Source: Triticum aestivum
Lineage: Eukaryota > Streptophyta > Magnoliopsida > Poales > Poaceae
Length of the DNA: 64,000 bases
Reading direction: 5' to 3'
Assembly: GCF_018294505.1 (NCBI RefSeq)
Contig: NC_057803.1
Coordinates: 682,954,427 to 683,018,426 of the forward strand
Position 1 is the first letter of the stretch. The number at the start of each line of letters is the position of its first letter. The notes under the pieces were generated by a model. It did not search any database. It was not told where the DNA came from and worked only from the letters and a program-made list of their open reading frames with translations. A program made the position numbers and the translations under genes. Positions 42,544-52,180 of the stretch are shown piece by piece.

Positions 42544-44225
42544 GTTGGGGAACATAGTATTTCAAAATTTTCCTACGATCACCCAAGATCTATTTAGGAG
42601 AAGCATGGCAACGAGCGGGGAGAGTGTGTCCACGTACTCCCGTAGACCGAAAGCGGAAGCGTTTAGTAACATGGTTGATGTAGTCGAATGTCTTCGCGAT
42701 CCAACCGATCAAGTACTGAACGCACGACACCTCCGTGATATGCACACGTTCAGCTTGCTGATGTCGCTCGAACGGTAGATCTAGCTGAGGTCGAGGGAGA
42801 GTTTCGTCAGCACGACGGCGTGGTGACAGTGATGATAAAGTTATCGATGCAGGGCTTCGCCTAAGCACTATGACAATATGACCGTGGTGGAAAACTGTGG
42901 AGTGGGGCACCACACACGGCTAAGTCAACTTGTATGTCTATGGGGTGCCCCCTCCCCCGTATATGAAGGAAGGGAGGAGGGGGCCGGCCGGCCGGCCTCA
43001 AGGGGCGCGCCCAAGGGGGGAATCCTACTCCTACTAGGAGTAGGTTCCCCCCTTTCCTAGTCCAACAAGGAGGAGAAGTAAGGAGGAAGGGGAGAGAAGG
43101 AAGGAGGGGGACGTCGCCCCCACCCCTTGTCCAATTCGAACTGGGGGGTGCGCGCCACCTCCTGGCCAGCCCTCTCTCCTCTAAGGCCCATGGTAGCCCA
43201 TTAACTTCATAGGGGGGGTCGAGTAACCCTCCGGCACTCTGGTTTTATCTGGAACTCTCCGGAACACTTCCGGTGTCCGAACAACATGGTCCAATATATC
43301 AATCTTTATGTCTCGACCATTTTGAGACTCCTCATCATGTCTGTGATCTCATATGGGACTCCTAACAACCTTTGGTACATCAAATCACATTAACTCACAA
43401 TACCAATCATCATCGAACGTTAAGCGTGCGGGCCCAACGGGTTCGAGAACTATGTAGACATGACCGAGACACTTCTCCGGTCAATAACCAACAACGGAAC
43501 CTGGATGCCCATATTTGTTCCTACATATTCTACGAATATCTTTATCGGTCAAACCGCACAACAACATACATTGTTCCCTTTGTCATCGGTATGTTACTTG
43601 CCCGAGATTCGATCGTTGGTATCATCATACCTAGTTCAATCTCGTTATCAGCAAGTCTCTTTACTCGTTCTATAGTGCATCATCCCGCAACTAACTCATT
43701 AGTCAGATTGCTTGCAAGGATTATAGTGATGTGCATTACCAAGAGGGCCCAGAGATACCTCTCCGACAATCGGAGTGACAAATCCTAATCTCGATCTATG
43801 CCAACTCAACAAACACCATCGGGGACACCTGTAGAGCATCTTTATAATCACCCAGTTATGTTGTGACGTTTGATAGCACACTAAGTGTTCATTTGGTATT
43901 CGGGAGTTGCATAATCTCATAGTCATAGGAACAAGTATAAGCCATGAAGAAAGCAATACCAATAAACTAAATGATCATAGTGCTAAGCTAACGGATGGGT
44001 CTTGTCCATCACATCATTCTCTAATGATGTGATCTCGTTCATCAAATGACAACACATGTCTATGGCTAGGAAACGTAACCATCTTTGATTAACGAGCTAG
44101 TCAAGTAGAGGCATACTAGGTGCACTCTGTTTGTCTAAGTATTCACAAATGTACTAACAACTTATCATGATATAAGGAAATATAAATAACAACTTTATTA
44201 TTGCCTCTAGGGCATATTTCCTTCA
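42544..44225 (-). repeat. Element F 3' LTR (1682 bp)
   Basis: Collinear with 61758-63468 with many substitutions and small indels, so the insertion is not recent. It contains a GC-rich block and a strong palindrome near 43019-43055. The minus strand begins TGAAGGAAATATGCCC, typical of the family. Confidence 0.94.
43019..43055. other. Palindrome in element F 3' LTR
   Basis: CCTACTCCTA, C, TAGGAGTAGG is a perfect 10-bp inverted repeat with a one-base centre. It is extended on both sides by GGGGGGAA and TTCCCCCC with a one-base bulge. The same structure is in the other LTR (about 62231-62268). Confidence 0.8.
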
Positions 44226-45756
44226 GTCTCCACTTGCACTAGAGTCAATAATCTAGATTATACAGTAATGATTATAACACCCATGGAGTCTTGGTGCTGA
44301 TCATGTTTTGCTCGTGAGAGAGGCTTGGTCAATGGGTCTACAACATTCAGATCCATATGTATCTTGCAAGTCTCTATGGCTCCCTCCTTGACTTGATCGC
44401 GGATGGAAATTGAAGCGTCTCTTGATGTGCTTGGTTCTCTTGTGAAATCTGGATTCCTTTGCCAAGGCAATTGCACCAGTATTGTCACAAAAGATTTACA
44501 CTGGACCCGATACACTAGGTATTACACCTAGATCGGATATGAACTCCTTCATCCATACTCCTTCATTTGCTGCTTCTGAAGTAGCTATGTATTCCGCTTC
44601 ACATGTAGATCCCGCCATGACGCTCTGCTTAGAACTGCACCAACTGACAGCTCCACCATTCAATAAAAATACGTATCCGGTTTGTGACTTCTAGTCATCT
44701 AGATCAGTGCCAAAGCTTGCATCGACATTATCTTTTATGACGAGCTCTTTGTCACCTCCATAAACGAGAAACATATCCTTAGTCCTTTTCAGGTATTTCA
44801 AGATGTTTTTGACCGTTGTCCAGTGATCCACTCCTGGATTACTTTGGTACCTCCCTGCTAAACTAATAGCAAGGCACACATCAGGTCTGGTACACAGCAT
44901 TGCATACATGATAGAGCCTATGGCTGGGGCATAGGGAATGACTTTCATTTTCTCTCTATCTTCTGCAGCGATCGGGCATTGAGTCTGACTCAACTTGACA
45001 CCTTGTAACACAGGCAAGAACCCTTTCTTTGGTTGATCCATTTTGAACTTCTTCAAAACTTTATCAAGGTATGTGCTTTGTGAAAGTCCAATTAAGCGTC
45101 TTGATCTATCTCTATAGATCTTGATGCCCAATATATAAGTAGCTTCACCGAGGTCTTTCATTGAAAAATTCTTATTCAAGTATCCTTTGCTATTCAGAAA
45201 CTCAGTATCATTTCCGATCAACAATATGTCATCCACATATAATATCAGAAATGTTACAGAGCTCCCACTCACTTTTGTTGTAAATACATGCTTCTCCAAA
45301 AGTCTGTATAAAACCATATGCTTTGATCACACTATCAAAGCGTATATTCCAACACCGAGATGCTTGCACCAGTCCATAAATGGATCGCTGGAGCTTGCAC
45401 ACTTTGTTATCACCTTTTGGATTGACAAAACCTTCCGGTTGCATCATATACAACTCTTATTTAAGATATCCATTAAGGAATGCAGTTTTGACATCCATTT
45501 GCCAAATTTCATAATCATAAAATGCGGCAATTGCTAACATGATTCGGGCGGACTTAAGCATCGCTACGGGTGAGAAGGTCTCATCGTAGTCAACTCCTTG
45601 AACTTGTCAAAAACCTTTCGCAACAAGTCGAGCTTTATAGACAGTAATATTACAGCCGGCGTCAGTATTCCTCTTGAAGATCCATTTATTCTCTATGGCT
45701 TTCCGTTCATCAGGCAAGTCAACCAAAGTCCACACTTTGTTCTCATAGATGGATCC
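44226..45756 (-). pseudogene. Element F reverse transcriptase and RNase H
   Basis: Copia RT on the minus strand. From the G insertion point it reads WTLVDLPDERKAIENKWIFK, then a stop after VAKGF. It continues with WQMDVKTAFLNGYLK, another stop, MQPEGFVNPKGDNKVCKLQR, SIYGLVQASRCWN, and the catalytic LYVDDILLIGND box (about 45225), then MKDLGEATYILGIKIYRDRS and RPDVCLAISLAGRYQSNPG. The RNase H end is reduced to fragments (44258-44515: HMDLNVVDPLTKPLS). Several stops and frameshifts show that the enzyme is dead. The upstream half of the polyprotein continues at 58053 on the far side of G. Confidence 0.88.
45752..45756. repeat. TSD of element G, left copy (GATCC)
   Basis: GATCC directly before the LTR at 45757; repeated at 58053-58057 directly after the other LTR. 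The F coding frame is restored when G and one copy are removed. Confidence 0.96.
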
Positions 45757-46282
45757 TGTCGTGGTTCTAAGCCTGACAGTAGAGTGGGGGGTAGGTATGG
45801 AGAGACAAGGTTCTAGCTATGGAGAGGTTGTAAGCACAAAGGATGTACGAGTTCAGGCCCTTCTCGGAAGAAGTAACAGCCCTACGTCTCGGAGCCCGGA
45901 GGCGGTCGAGTGGATTATGAACGTGTGGATTACAAGGTGCCGAACCCCTCTGCCTGTGGAGGGGGGTGGCTTATATAGAGTGCGCCAGGACCCCAGCCAG
46001 CCCACGTAGGAGAGGGTTTAAGGTGAGTTAAGTCTGGGGCGTTACTGGTAACGCCCCACATAAAAAGCCTTTACTATCATAAAGTCTACTTAATTACAGG
46101 CCGTTGCGATGCAGAGTGCCTCTTGGCCTCCTGGTGGTCGAGTGAGTCTTCGTGGTCGAGTCCTTCAGGTCAGTCGAGTGAATCTTCGTTGGTCGACTGG
46201 AAGGCAACCTCTTCTAGGGATGTCCTAGGGTAAGTTACTTGGAACAGGTCCATGACCCTACCCTAGGTACATAACCCTATCA
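45757..46282 (-). repeat. Element G 3' LTR (526 bp)
   Basis: Starts TGTCGTGGTTCTAAGCC and ends CATAACCCTATCA on the plus strand. No difference from 57527-58052 was seen in a line-by-line reading. TATATAAG on the minus strand (45970-45978) is the LTR TATA box. Confidence 0.96.
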
Positions 46283-46296
46283 TTAGCCCCCGAATG
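46283..46296 (-). other. Element G polypurine tract
   Basis: The minus strand reads TTCGGGGGCTAA directly before the 3' LTR (TGATAGGG), the expected second-strand primer site. Confidence 0.7.
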
Positions 46297-46842
46297 GATT
46301 GAGGCTTCGAGTGAAGAAGGCATTGATGTCGTTTTCGATTAACCTTTGCGCTCTAGTTGTGCGCTGTTCTGGATCAAGAATCTCTTCGTTGACGGGGAGC
46401 AATTTGTCTTCGGTCGACTCGATCCATTCTATTTTTGCGTCGAGTGATCTTTCGAGCTTCGACGGTCTCCGAGCGACGGATCGCCGGAAACACCGCGTCA
46501 GACAGACTGATTTGTTGCTCGCGGATTCCGCGGGGTGCGAAATTTGGGGGCGCGCGCGAAGCGGGGGAGACCGCGGCGTTCGGATGGGACGGGGCATAGA
46601 CGCCTCGATTTCCGCGCCGCCTTTTTCGCCACGTATCCAGTCCTCATAACTGCTCCCAGATATGATTAGATCGACCGGGCCCACATGTCAGCCACTCGGA
46701 AGAGACCTTATAAATGCGCCCGGCGGGGATTTCTGTGTTGCGCCTCAGCATTCTCCCTCTCTCCCTCTGCCTCCTTCCTCTCTGCACAGCGTGCTCGCTC
46801 TCACCTCCGCACCACTTTCCTTCGCGCATCTCACCGGTGACC
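46297..46842 (+). promoter_or_regulatory. Promoter and 5' UTR of the element G antisense gene
   Basis: About 550 bp between the polypurine tract and the ATG at 46843. A TATAAAT box lies at 46710-46716, about 130 nt upstream of the ATG. Upstream sequence is GC-rich with CG-rich motifs (gcgcgcgcgaagcggggg near 46551). The pyrimidine-rich stretch 46746-46800 (ctccctctgcctcc-like) resembles a plant 5' UTR. The ATG context is gaccATGGcc, close to the plant consensus. The gene thus seems to have its own promoter, independent of the LTR. Confidence 0.65.
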
Positions 46843-49800
46843 ATGGCCAAGGAGAAGACGGCGGCGCTGGAGCGTGCCAAGAAGGCGTCGGCATCGGAGA
46901 AGGCGAAGGGGAGATCCACCAGCCGCAGAGGGTCCTCGTCCAGATCCCGCCTGCCGAAAGGCTGGGTCCAAGGAGACTGGATCCAGTCGACTATCACGGA
47001 GAAGGACCTCCTCGACATGGCCAACGAGGGCTTGATCCCTCACGGAGCTGCGAGGTTGCCGGGGAAGGAGTGGCAGCCACAGCCAGAAGAGGGTGAGTGC
47101 GTGCTCCTGGCCACTCATGTTGATCGTGGGTTTTCCTTGCCACCAAGCATTTTCTTCCGTGGCTTCTTGAATTTCTTTGGAGCGCAGCTCCACCACTTTA
47201 CCCCAAACTCCATTGCCTATCTTGCTGCATTCGTGTCCATGTGTGAGGGTTTCTTGGGCTGCCGACCGCACTGGGGTTTGTTCAAACGTATCTTCACGTG
47301 TCGCTCTCAGACCGTGAAGAAGGCTAGCCCAGGTGACGAGAAGACCCGAGTCGTCCAAACGTGTGGGGGCCTGGGGATTCAAGTGAGGAATAATAGCGCC
47401 TTCCCGCCCATGAGCTTTCCCGAGTCCGTCAGAGGCTGGCAGTCGACTTGGTTCTACTGCCAGGTCCAGTCGACGCCAGGGCAGTCGAGTGGAATCCCTC
47501 CGTTTACCATGGACCGAGTGAACAAGCCCTCCCCTCTGAAGCTGATTCCGGAGGAGAAAGCCGACGTGAAGATGTTGATGGAGCGCGTGGTGCAGTTGGT
47601 TCGGGAGGGGGTGACGGGCATGGATCTTCTGGAGGTCTTCCTCAGGCGTCGCATCCAACCCCTTCAATTCCGGAGCCACTGCATGTGGTTGTACTGTGGG
47701 CCCGAAGATGAGACTAGAGTCCATCCAGAAGAAGTCGACGATGTCACTCTGGAAAGATGGATGGTAGCCGTTACCGGAAACAGGGACAACCCGCGCGGAG
47801 CCAGAAGGATTCCTCCACTCGACCACAACAGCAACCCGAACAAGGTACACTTGCTCTGCCCTCCACTGAGTCCTTGTCGTATTCATTTCTGTTAACCCTG
47901 TCGACTGGTCGACTGATCCTTGTTTGAGCATCTGCTAGGCCTTCACCGAGCTGTACTCGATGCCCAATGGGGCACAAGCCTTGACTGAGGAAGGCGAGGC
48001 GAGCGGGGGCGAGGCGAGCGGGGGCGAGAGCCAGGAAGAGGAGGAGTGGGATTCGGATGCTGCAGGGGATGATGACGACGATGATGATGATGAAGGTGAT
48101 GAAGACGACATCGAGGACGAGGAAGAAGAGGAGGAGGAGGTCGTTCCACCGCGCTCAGAAAGGCGGTCGAAGCTTGTCCACGACCCTTCGACCGAACGTG
48201 GTAAGGGGGTTGGGACCGCCACTCAGTCGACCAAGCGCCCTCGGACCACCTCTCCGGCGCCGACTGAAAAGGCGCCGAAGCAACCCAGGGCGGCCTCATC
48301 GAAGCCGGCCAAGCTCCTGCCGAAGATGAAGGTGTCCATCCCCACCATATCAGGGTAATTGTGTTGCTCATATTTTCTTACTCTGTGCGAACTTTATCTT
48401 TGGTCGACACTGAGGTTAGTCGACTGATCCTTTGGAGTTGCAGTGCTGCTACCTCTGAGACTTCGGCCCGGGCCGAAGACCACGAGATGGAGGATGCGGA
48501 AACTTCGAACCCAGGTATTGTATTCTTAACACCGTTGTTAGTCGACTGACTTGCGACCTCTGATCCTGATTCTTCTTCGCAGTTCCGCCCCATACTGTTA
48601 TCGATCTTCCTGACGACGACGAGGATGAAGAACCACTGGCACGCAGGAAGAGTCGGAAAACGCCCGCCAGTAAGGTGCCTCAGGACGTGACGGCGCCTGA
48701 GACTCTGACTGTGGAGGAAGAGAACACCACTCGACACACAGTGTCCTTCGCGAATCCACTGACGAGTGCTCAGCAGCCTTCCCTCTTCACGACTCACCAC
48801 GTCCCAGAGGACCAAGCTGGTGCAGCGAAGGAGGCAATACGCCAGGCGGGACTCATGATGGAGCAGCTGAAGACCATCCGGGATGCGAGCCAGGCAGCTT
48901 ATGACGCCAGCTCTGCCCTCCAAAGCAATGTCCAGGTCAGTCGACTGCTGTTTGTTCTGTTGGATATGCTACCAGAAACTTTTCTTTTCCGGGATTTATA
49001 TTAGCCATCCACTGGGTGTGTCGAATAAACTCCGTGTTAGCGGGGGCACGCTGAGTGCACCCGCTGGGTGTAGTCCCCAAGGCTAAGGTCGACTGCTGGC
49101 AGTCGGCCTTAGGCTTTATGATTTCAATCTTTCTGTCAGTCGACTGGTCGACTGGATTTCGCAAACCGGTGGGGGCACGCTGAGTGCACCCACTGGGTGT
49201 AGTCCCCGAGGCTGTGGTCGACTGCTTGCAGTTGATCACAGTCTTAGAGAATGCGTCTTGCACACTGTTTTTTTTTTTTGAGGTCGACTGGTCGACTTTG
49301 TCTTCAACAGGATTAGTGGGGGCACGCTGAGTGCACCCACTGGGTGTAGTCCCCGAGACTACGGTCGAATGCTTGTATTCGGCTGTAGTCTTAGAAACGT
49401 GTGTTTTTCCCTTTTTCACTCGGAAGTGAGTTACGTTTGACGTTTAGTCGATTGGTTCTTCGCAGAACTCCTGTGATCTTGTGGCTCGCTACTCAGAGCT
49501 GGAACAGAAGCATACTCAAGTCGAGCTGAGCTTGAAGCTGGTTCAGGAGAAGCTGACAAAGGCAAAGGAGGAGACCGAAGGTATGTTTGGTGAGACCCTG
49601 ACGACTGCCTTTTCCCTCGCTAGTTTCGGCGTCTGATCTCGCTGTAACTTGCAGGTAAGGTAAGGGAGGCCCGGCAGAAGAAAGACCTTGAGCTAGCTGA
49701 GAAGATCAAGCTTGCTGACGAGAAGTTGGCTTCAGTCACCAAGCTCGAACAAGACAATACCAATCTGAAAACTGCTCTTGGGATTGCCAACAAGGAGGTC

Positions 49801-50489
49801 AGTCGACTGAGAACTGACAAAGCTGCCCTGACCGACCAAGTCAGCAAATTGACTGAGAAGAAAACTGAACTGGAAACCTTCCTGAGTGGCCTTGCCAAGA
49901 AGCTGTTTCTTATGCTTGAAGGTAAATCTTCATGTTTGGCAAATATTTCCAATTGTGGCCTTTTCCATTCGACTATCTCCTTGACTTAATGATCATCCTT
50001 GCAGAATTTTGTCAAAACTTTGAAGAAGAAACCAGCCGACTGGAGCCAAACCTTGACCCCGTCAATTCTCCAGTGAACGACGAAGTTGCCATGGATGTCT
50101 TCCGACTGGAGTCTCGTGTTGCAGCTGTCGTGGACTATCTCGCAAGGCTGAAGGCCGCCACATCTCGCATCGACTCGACGCTCTGGCCTGAGGAGACACT
50201 TCAGAATGACCTTGAGTCACTGATGGCCCGCTTGAACACGATCCCTGGTCGAGTGCAAGAGTGGAAGAAGTCCTCGGCTCGCTGTGGTGCAGATGTCGCT
50301 CTGTGTCTGGCCCGAGTCCACTGCAAAGATGCACGAGAGGAGAAGCCGGCGGCCCTTCGGGTGGCCAATACCAAGAAGCACGACTTCAGGTCCTTTATGG
50401 AGACTTTCCTTGCAGCTGCCACTCGGATCGCCGACGGAATTGACCTTGATGAATTCGTTGCACCTTCCAGCCCTCCGCAGGAGGGGTAG
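46843..50489 (+). CDS. Antisense seven-exon gene of element G: Transposase_28-like and coiled-coil protein, 902 aa
   Basis: Exons, read from ORF continuity and GT-AG borders: 46843-47844, 47939-48354, 48444-48514, 48583-48935, 49466-49580, 49655-49921 and 50005-50489. They total 2709 nt, exactly 903 codons with one terminal TAG. Exon 1 starts MAKEKTAALERAKKA (basic) and carries the putative gypsy-type transposon domain (about residues 90-200; HHFTPNSIAYLAAFVSMCE, RPHWGLFKRIF). Exon 2 has long Asp/Glu runs and then a basic Pro-rich tail. Exons 5-6 form a coiled coil (YSELEQKHTQVELSLKLVQ, KEVSRLRTDKAALTDQVSKL). Exon 7 is helical with no known motif. The biochemical role is unknown: in related elements such genes are listed as additional antisense ORFs. 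It overlaps no other gene and converges on pol. Alternative exon choices are possible, but the perfect frame through six junctions argues for this model. Confidence 0.8.
48936..49465 (+). repeat. Tandem repeats inside intron 4 of the antisense gene
   Basis: The phrase gggggcacgctgagtgcacc recurs at 49042, 49171 and 49318 (spacing 129 and 147 bp), each followed by a ctgggtgtagtcccc phrase and a gtcgactg-rich inverted segment. A T tract (49269-49279) separates copies 2 and 3. The minus-strand ORF across this stretch is only a product of the repeats. Confidence 0.85.
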
Positions 50490-50680
50490 AAAAACTTCTT
50501 CTGGCTCGACTCTTTAAATTTGCCTCGGTATGCCGAGTGGAACTGTAACCGACAAACTTTAACAGGCTTGACGCCTGAGCACTTTCGGTTCCTTTAAATA
50601 TCGATTCAAACTTGAATTTGGCGCTTGAATATGATTGCCTTTGGCTCAAAATGTCTTATGCAGATTCAAAGCAAGGTGCC
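50490..50680 (+). other. 3' end of the antisense gene
   Basis: About 190 bp of AT-richer sequence between the stop codon and the tandem array; it should hold the 3' UTR. I see no clear AATAAA signal. Confidence 0.35.
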
Positions 50681-50683
50681 TGT

Positions 50684-51288
50684 GCTTAAGCGAGCGCTTG
50701 GACTGCAGCTAAGCCTCCGAGTGAGAGGGTCGCTCTTCACTCGGTAGGATTTTTGTAACTTAGGCGAGCACGAGGCTTCAGCTAAGCCTCCGAGTGGAAG
50801 GCTGGCTTACCACCCGGTAGGATTTTGATAAACTTAGGCGAGTGCTTGGACTGCAGCTAAGCCCCCGAGTGAGAGGATCGCTCGTCACTCGGTAGGATTT
50901 TGATAAACTTAGGCGAGCACGAAGCTGCAGCTAAGCCCCCGAGTGAGAGGATTGCTCTTCACTCGGTAGGATTTTGATAACTTAGGCGAGCACGAGGTCG
51001 CAGCTAAGCCTCCGAGTGGAAAGCTGGCTTACCACTCGGTAGGGTTTTCGCAACTTAGGCGAGTGCTTGGACTGCAGCTAAGCCCCCGAGTGGAAGACTG
51101 GCTTACCACTCGGTAGGATTTTCACAACTTAGGCGAGTGCTTGGACTGCAGCTAAGCCCCCGAGTGGAAGGCTGGCTTACCACTCGGTAGGATTTGATAA
51201 ACTTAGGCGAGTGCTTGGACTGCAGCTAAGCCCCCGAGTGGAAGGCTGGCTTACCACTCGGTAGGATTTTCACAACTTAGGCGAGTGC
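50684..51288. repeat. 74-bp tandem array between the convergent genes of element G
   Basis: The cttaggcgag core recurs at 50684 (variant), 50759, 50833, 50908, 50981, 51054, 51128, 51202 and 51276, a period of 73-75 bp. The array then runs into the assembly gap, so the true copy number is unknown. Units come in two flavours (gtgagagg...cgctcttcactcgg and gtggaaggctggcttaccactcgg). Arrays in the 3' untranslated region are known from Tat/Ogre-type elements. Confidence 0.95.
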
Positions 51289-52180
51289 NNNNNNNNNNNN
51301 NNNNNNNNNNNNNNNNNNNNNNNNNNNNNNNNNNNNNNNNNNNNNNNNNNNNNNNNNNNNNNNNNNNNNNNNNNNNNNNNNNNNNNNNNNNNNNNNNNNN
51401 NNNNNNNNNNNNNNNNNNNNNNNNNNNNNNNNNNNNNNNNNNNNNNNNNNNNNNNNNNNNNNNNNNNNNNNNNNNNNNNNNNNNNNNNNNNNNNNNNNNN
51501 NNNNNNNNNNNNNNNNNNNNNNNNNNNNNNNNNNNNNNNNNNNNNNNNNNNNNNNNNNNNNNNNNNNNNNNNNNNNNNNNNNNNNNNNNNNNNNNNNNNN
51601 NNNNNNNNNNNNNNNNNNNNNNNNNNNNNNNNNNNNNNNNNNNNNNNNNNNNNNNNNNNNNNNNNNNNNNNNNNNNNNNNNNNNNNNNNNNNNNNNNNNN
51701 NNNNNNNNNNNNNNNNNNNNNNNNNNNNNNNNNNNNNNNNNNNNNNNNNNNNNNNNNNNNNNNNNNNNNNNNNNNNNNNNNNNNNNNNNNNNNNNNNNNN
51801 NNNNNNNNNNNNNNNNNNNNNNNNNNNNNNNNNNNNNNNNNNNNNNNNNNNNNNNNNNNNNNNNNNNNNNNNNNNNNNNNNNNNNNNNNNNNNNNNNNNN
51901 NNNNNNNNNNNNNNNNNNNNNNNNNNNNNNNNNNNNNNNNNNNNNNNNNNNNNNNNNNNNNNNNNNNNNNNNNNNNNNNNNNNNNNNNNNNNNNNNNNNN
52001 NNNNNNNNNNNNNNNNNNNNNNNNNNNNNNNNNNNNNNNNNNNNNNNNNNNNNNNNNNNNNNNNNNNNNNNNNNNNNNNNNNNNNNNNNNNNNNNNNNNN
52101 NNNNNNNNNNNNNNNNNNNNNNNNNNNNNNNNNNNNNNNNNNNNNNNNNNNNNNNNNNNNNNNNNNNNNNNNNNNNNNNN
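51289..52180. other. Assembly gap (892 N) in element G
   Basis: All bases are N. The right flank is the integrase zinc finger and the left flank the tandem array, so the gap should contain the integrase core, the pol stop and more array copies. ORFs spanning it are artefacts. Confidence 0.99.

Noticed and set aside
46831..47931. 366-codon minus-strand ORF opposite exon 1 of the antisense gene
   Set aside because: A shadow of the GC-rich plus-strand exon, with no domain; the plus strand has the domain and the splice sites.
47939..48354. Exon 2 read as a free-standing acidic host gene
   Set aside because: The splice sites join it in frame to exons 1 and 3, and it lies within the bounds of element G set by LTRs and TSD.
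48937..49419. Minus-strand ORF with repeated SGTTPSGCTQRAPT-like peptide
   Set aside because: It is the reverse reading of the intron 4 tandem repeat and has no start context or homology.
50684..51288. Regular 74-bp repeats resembling a CRISPR array
   Set aside because: The whole unit repeats with no unique spacers, no cas genes, and the setting is a plant retrotransposon.
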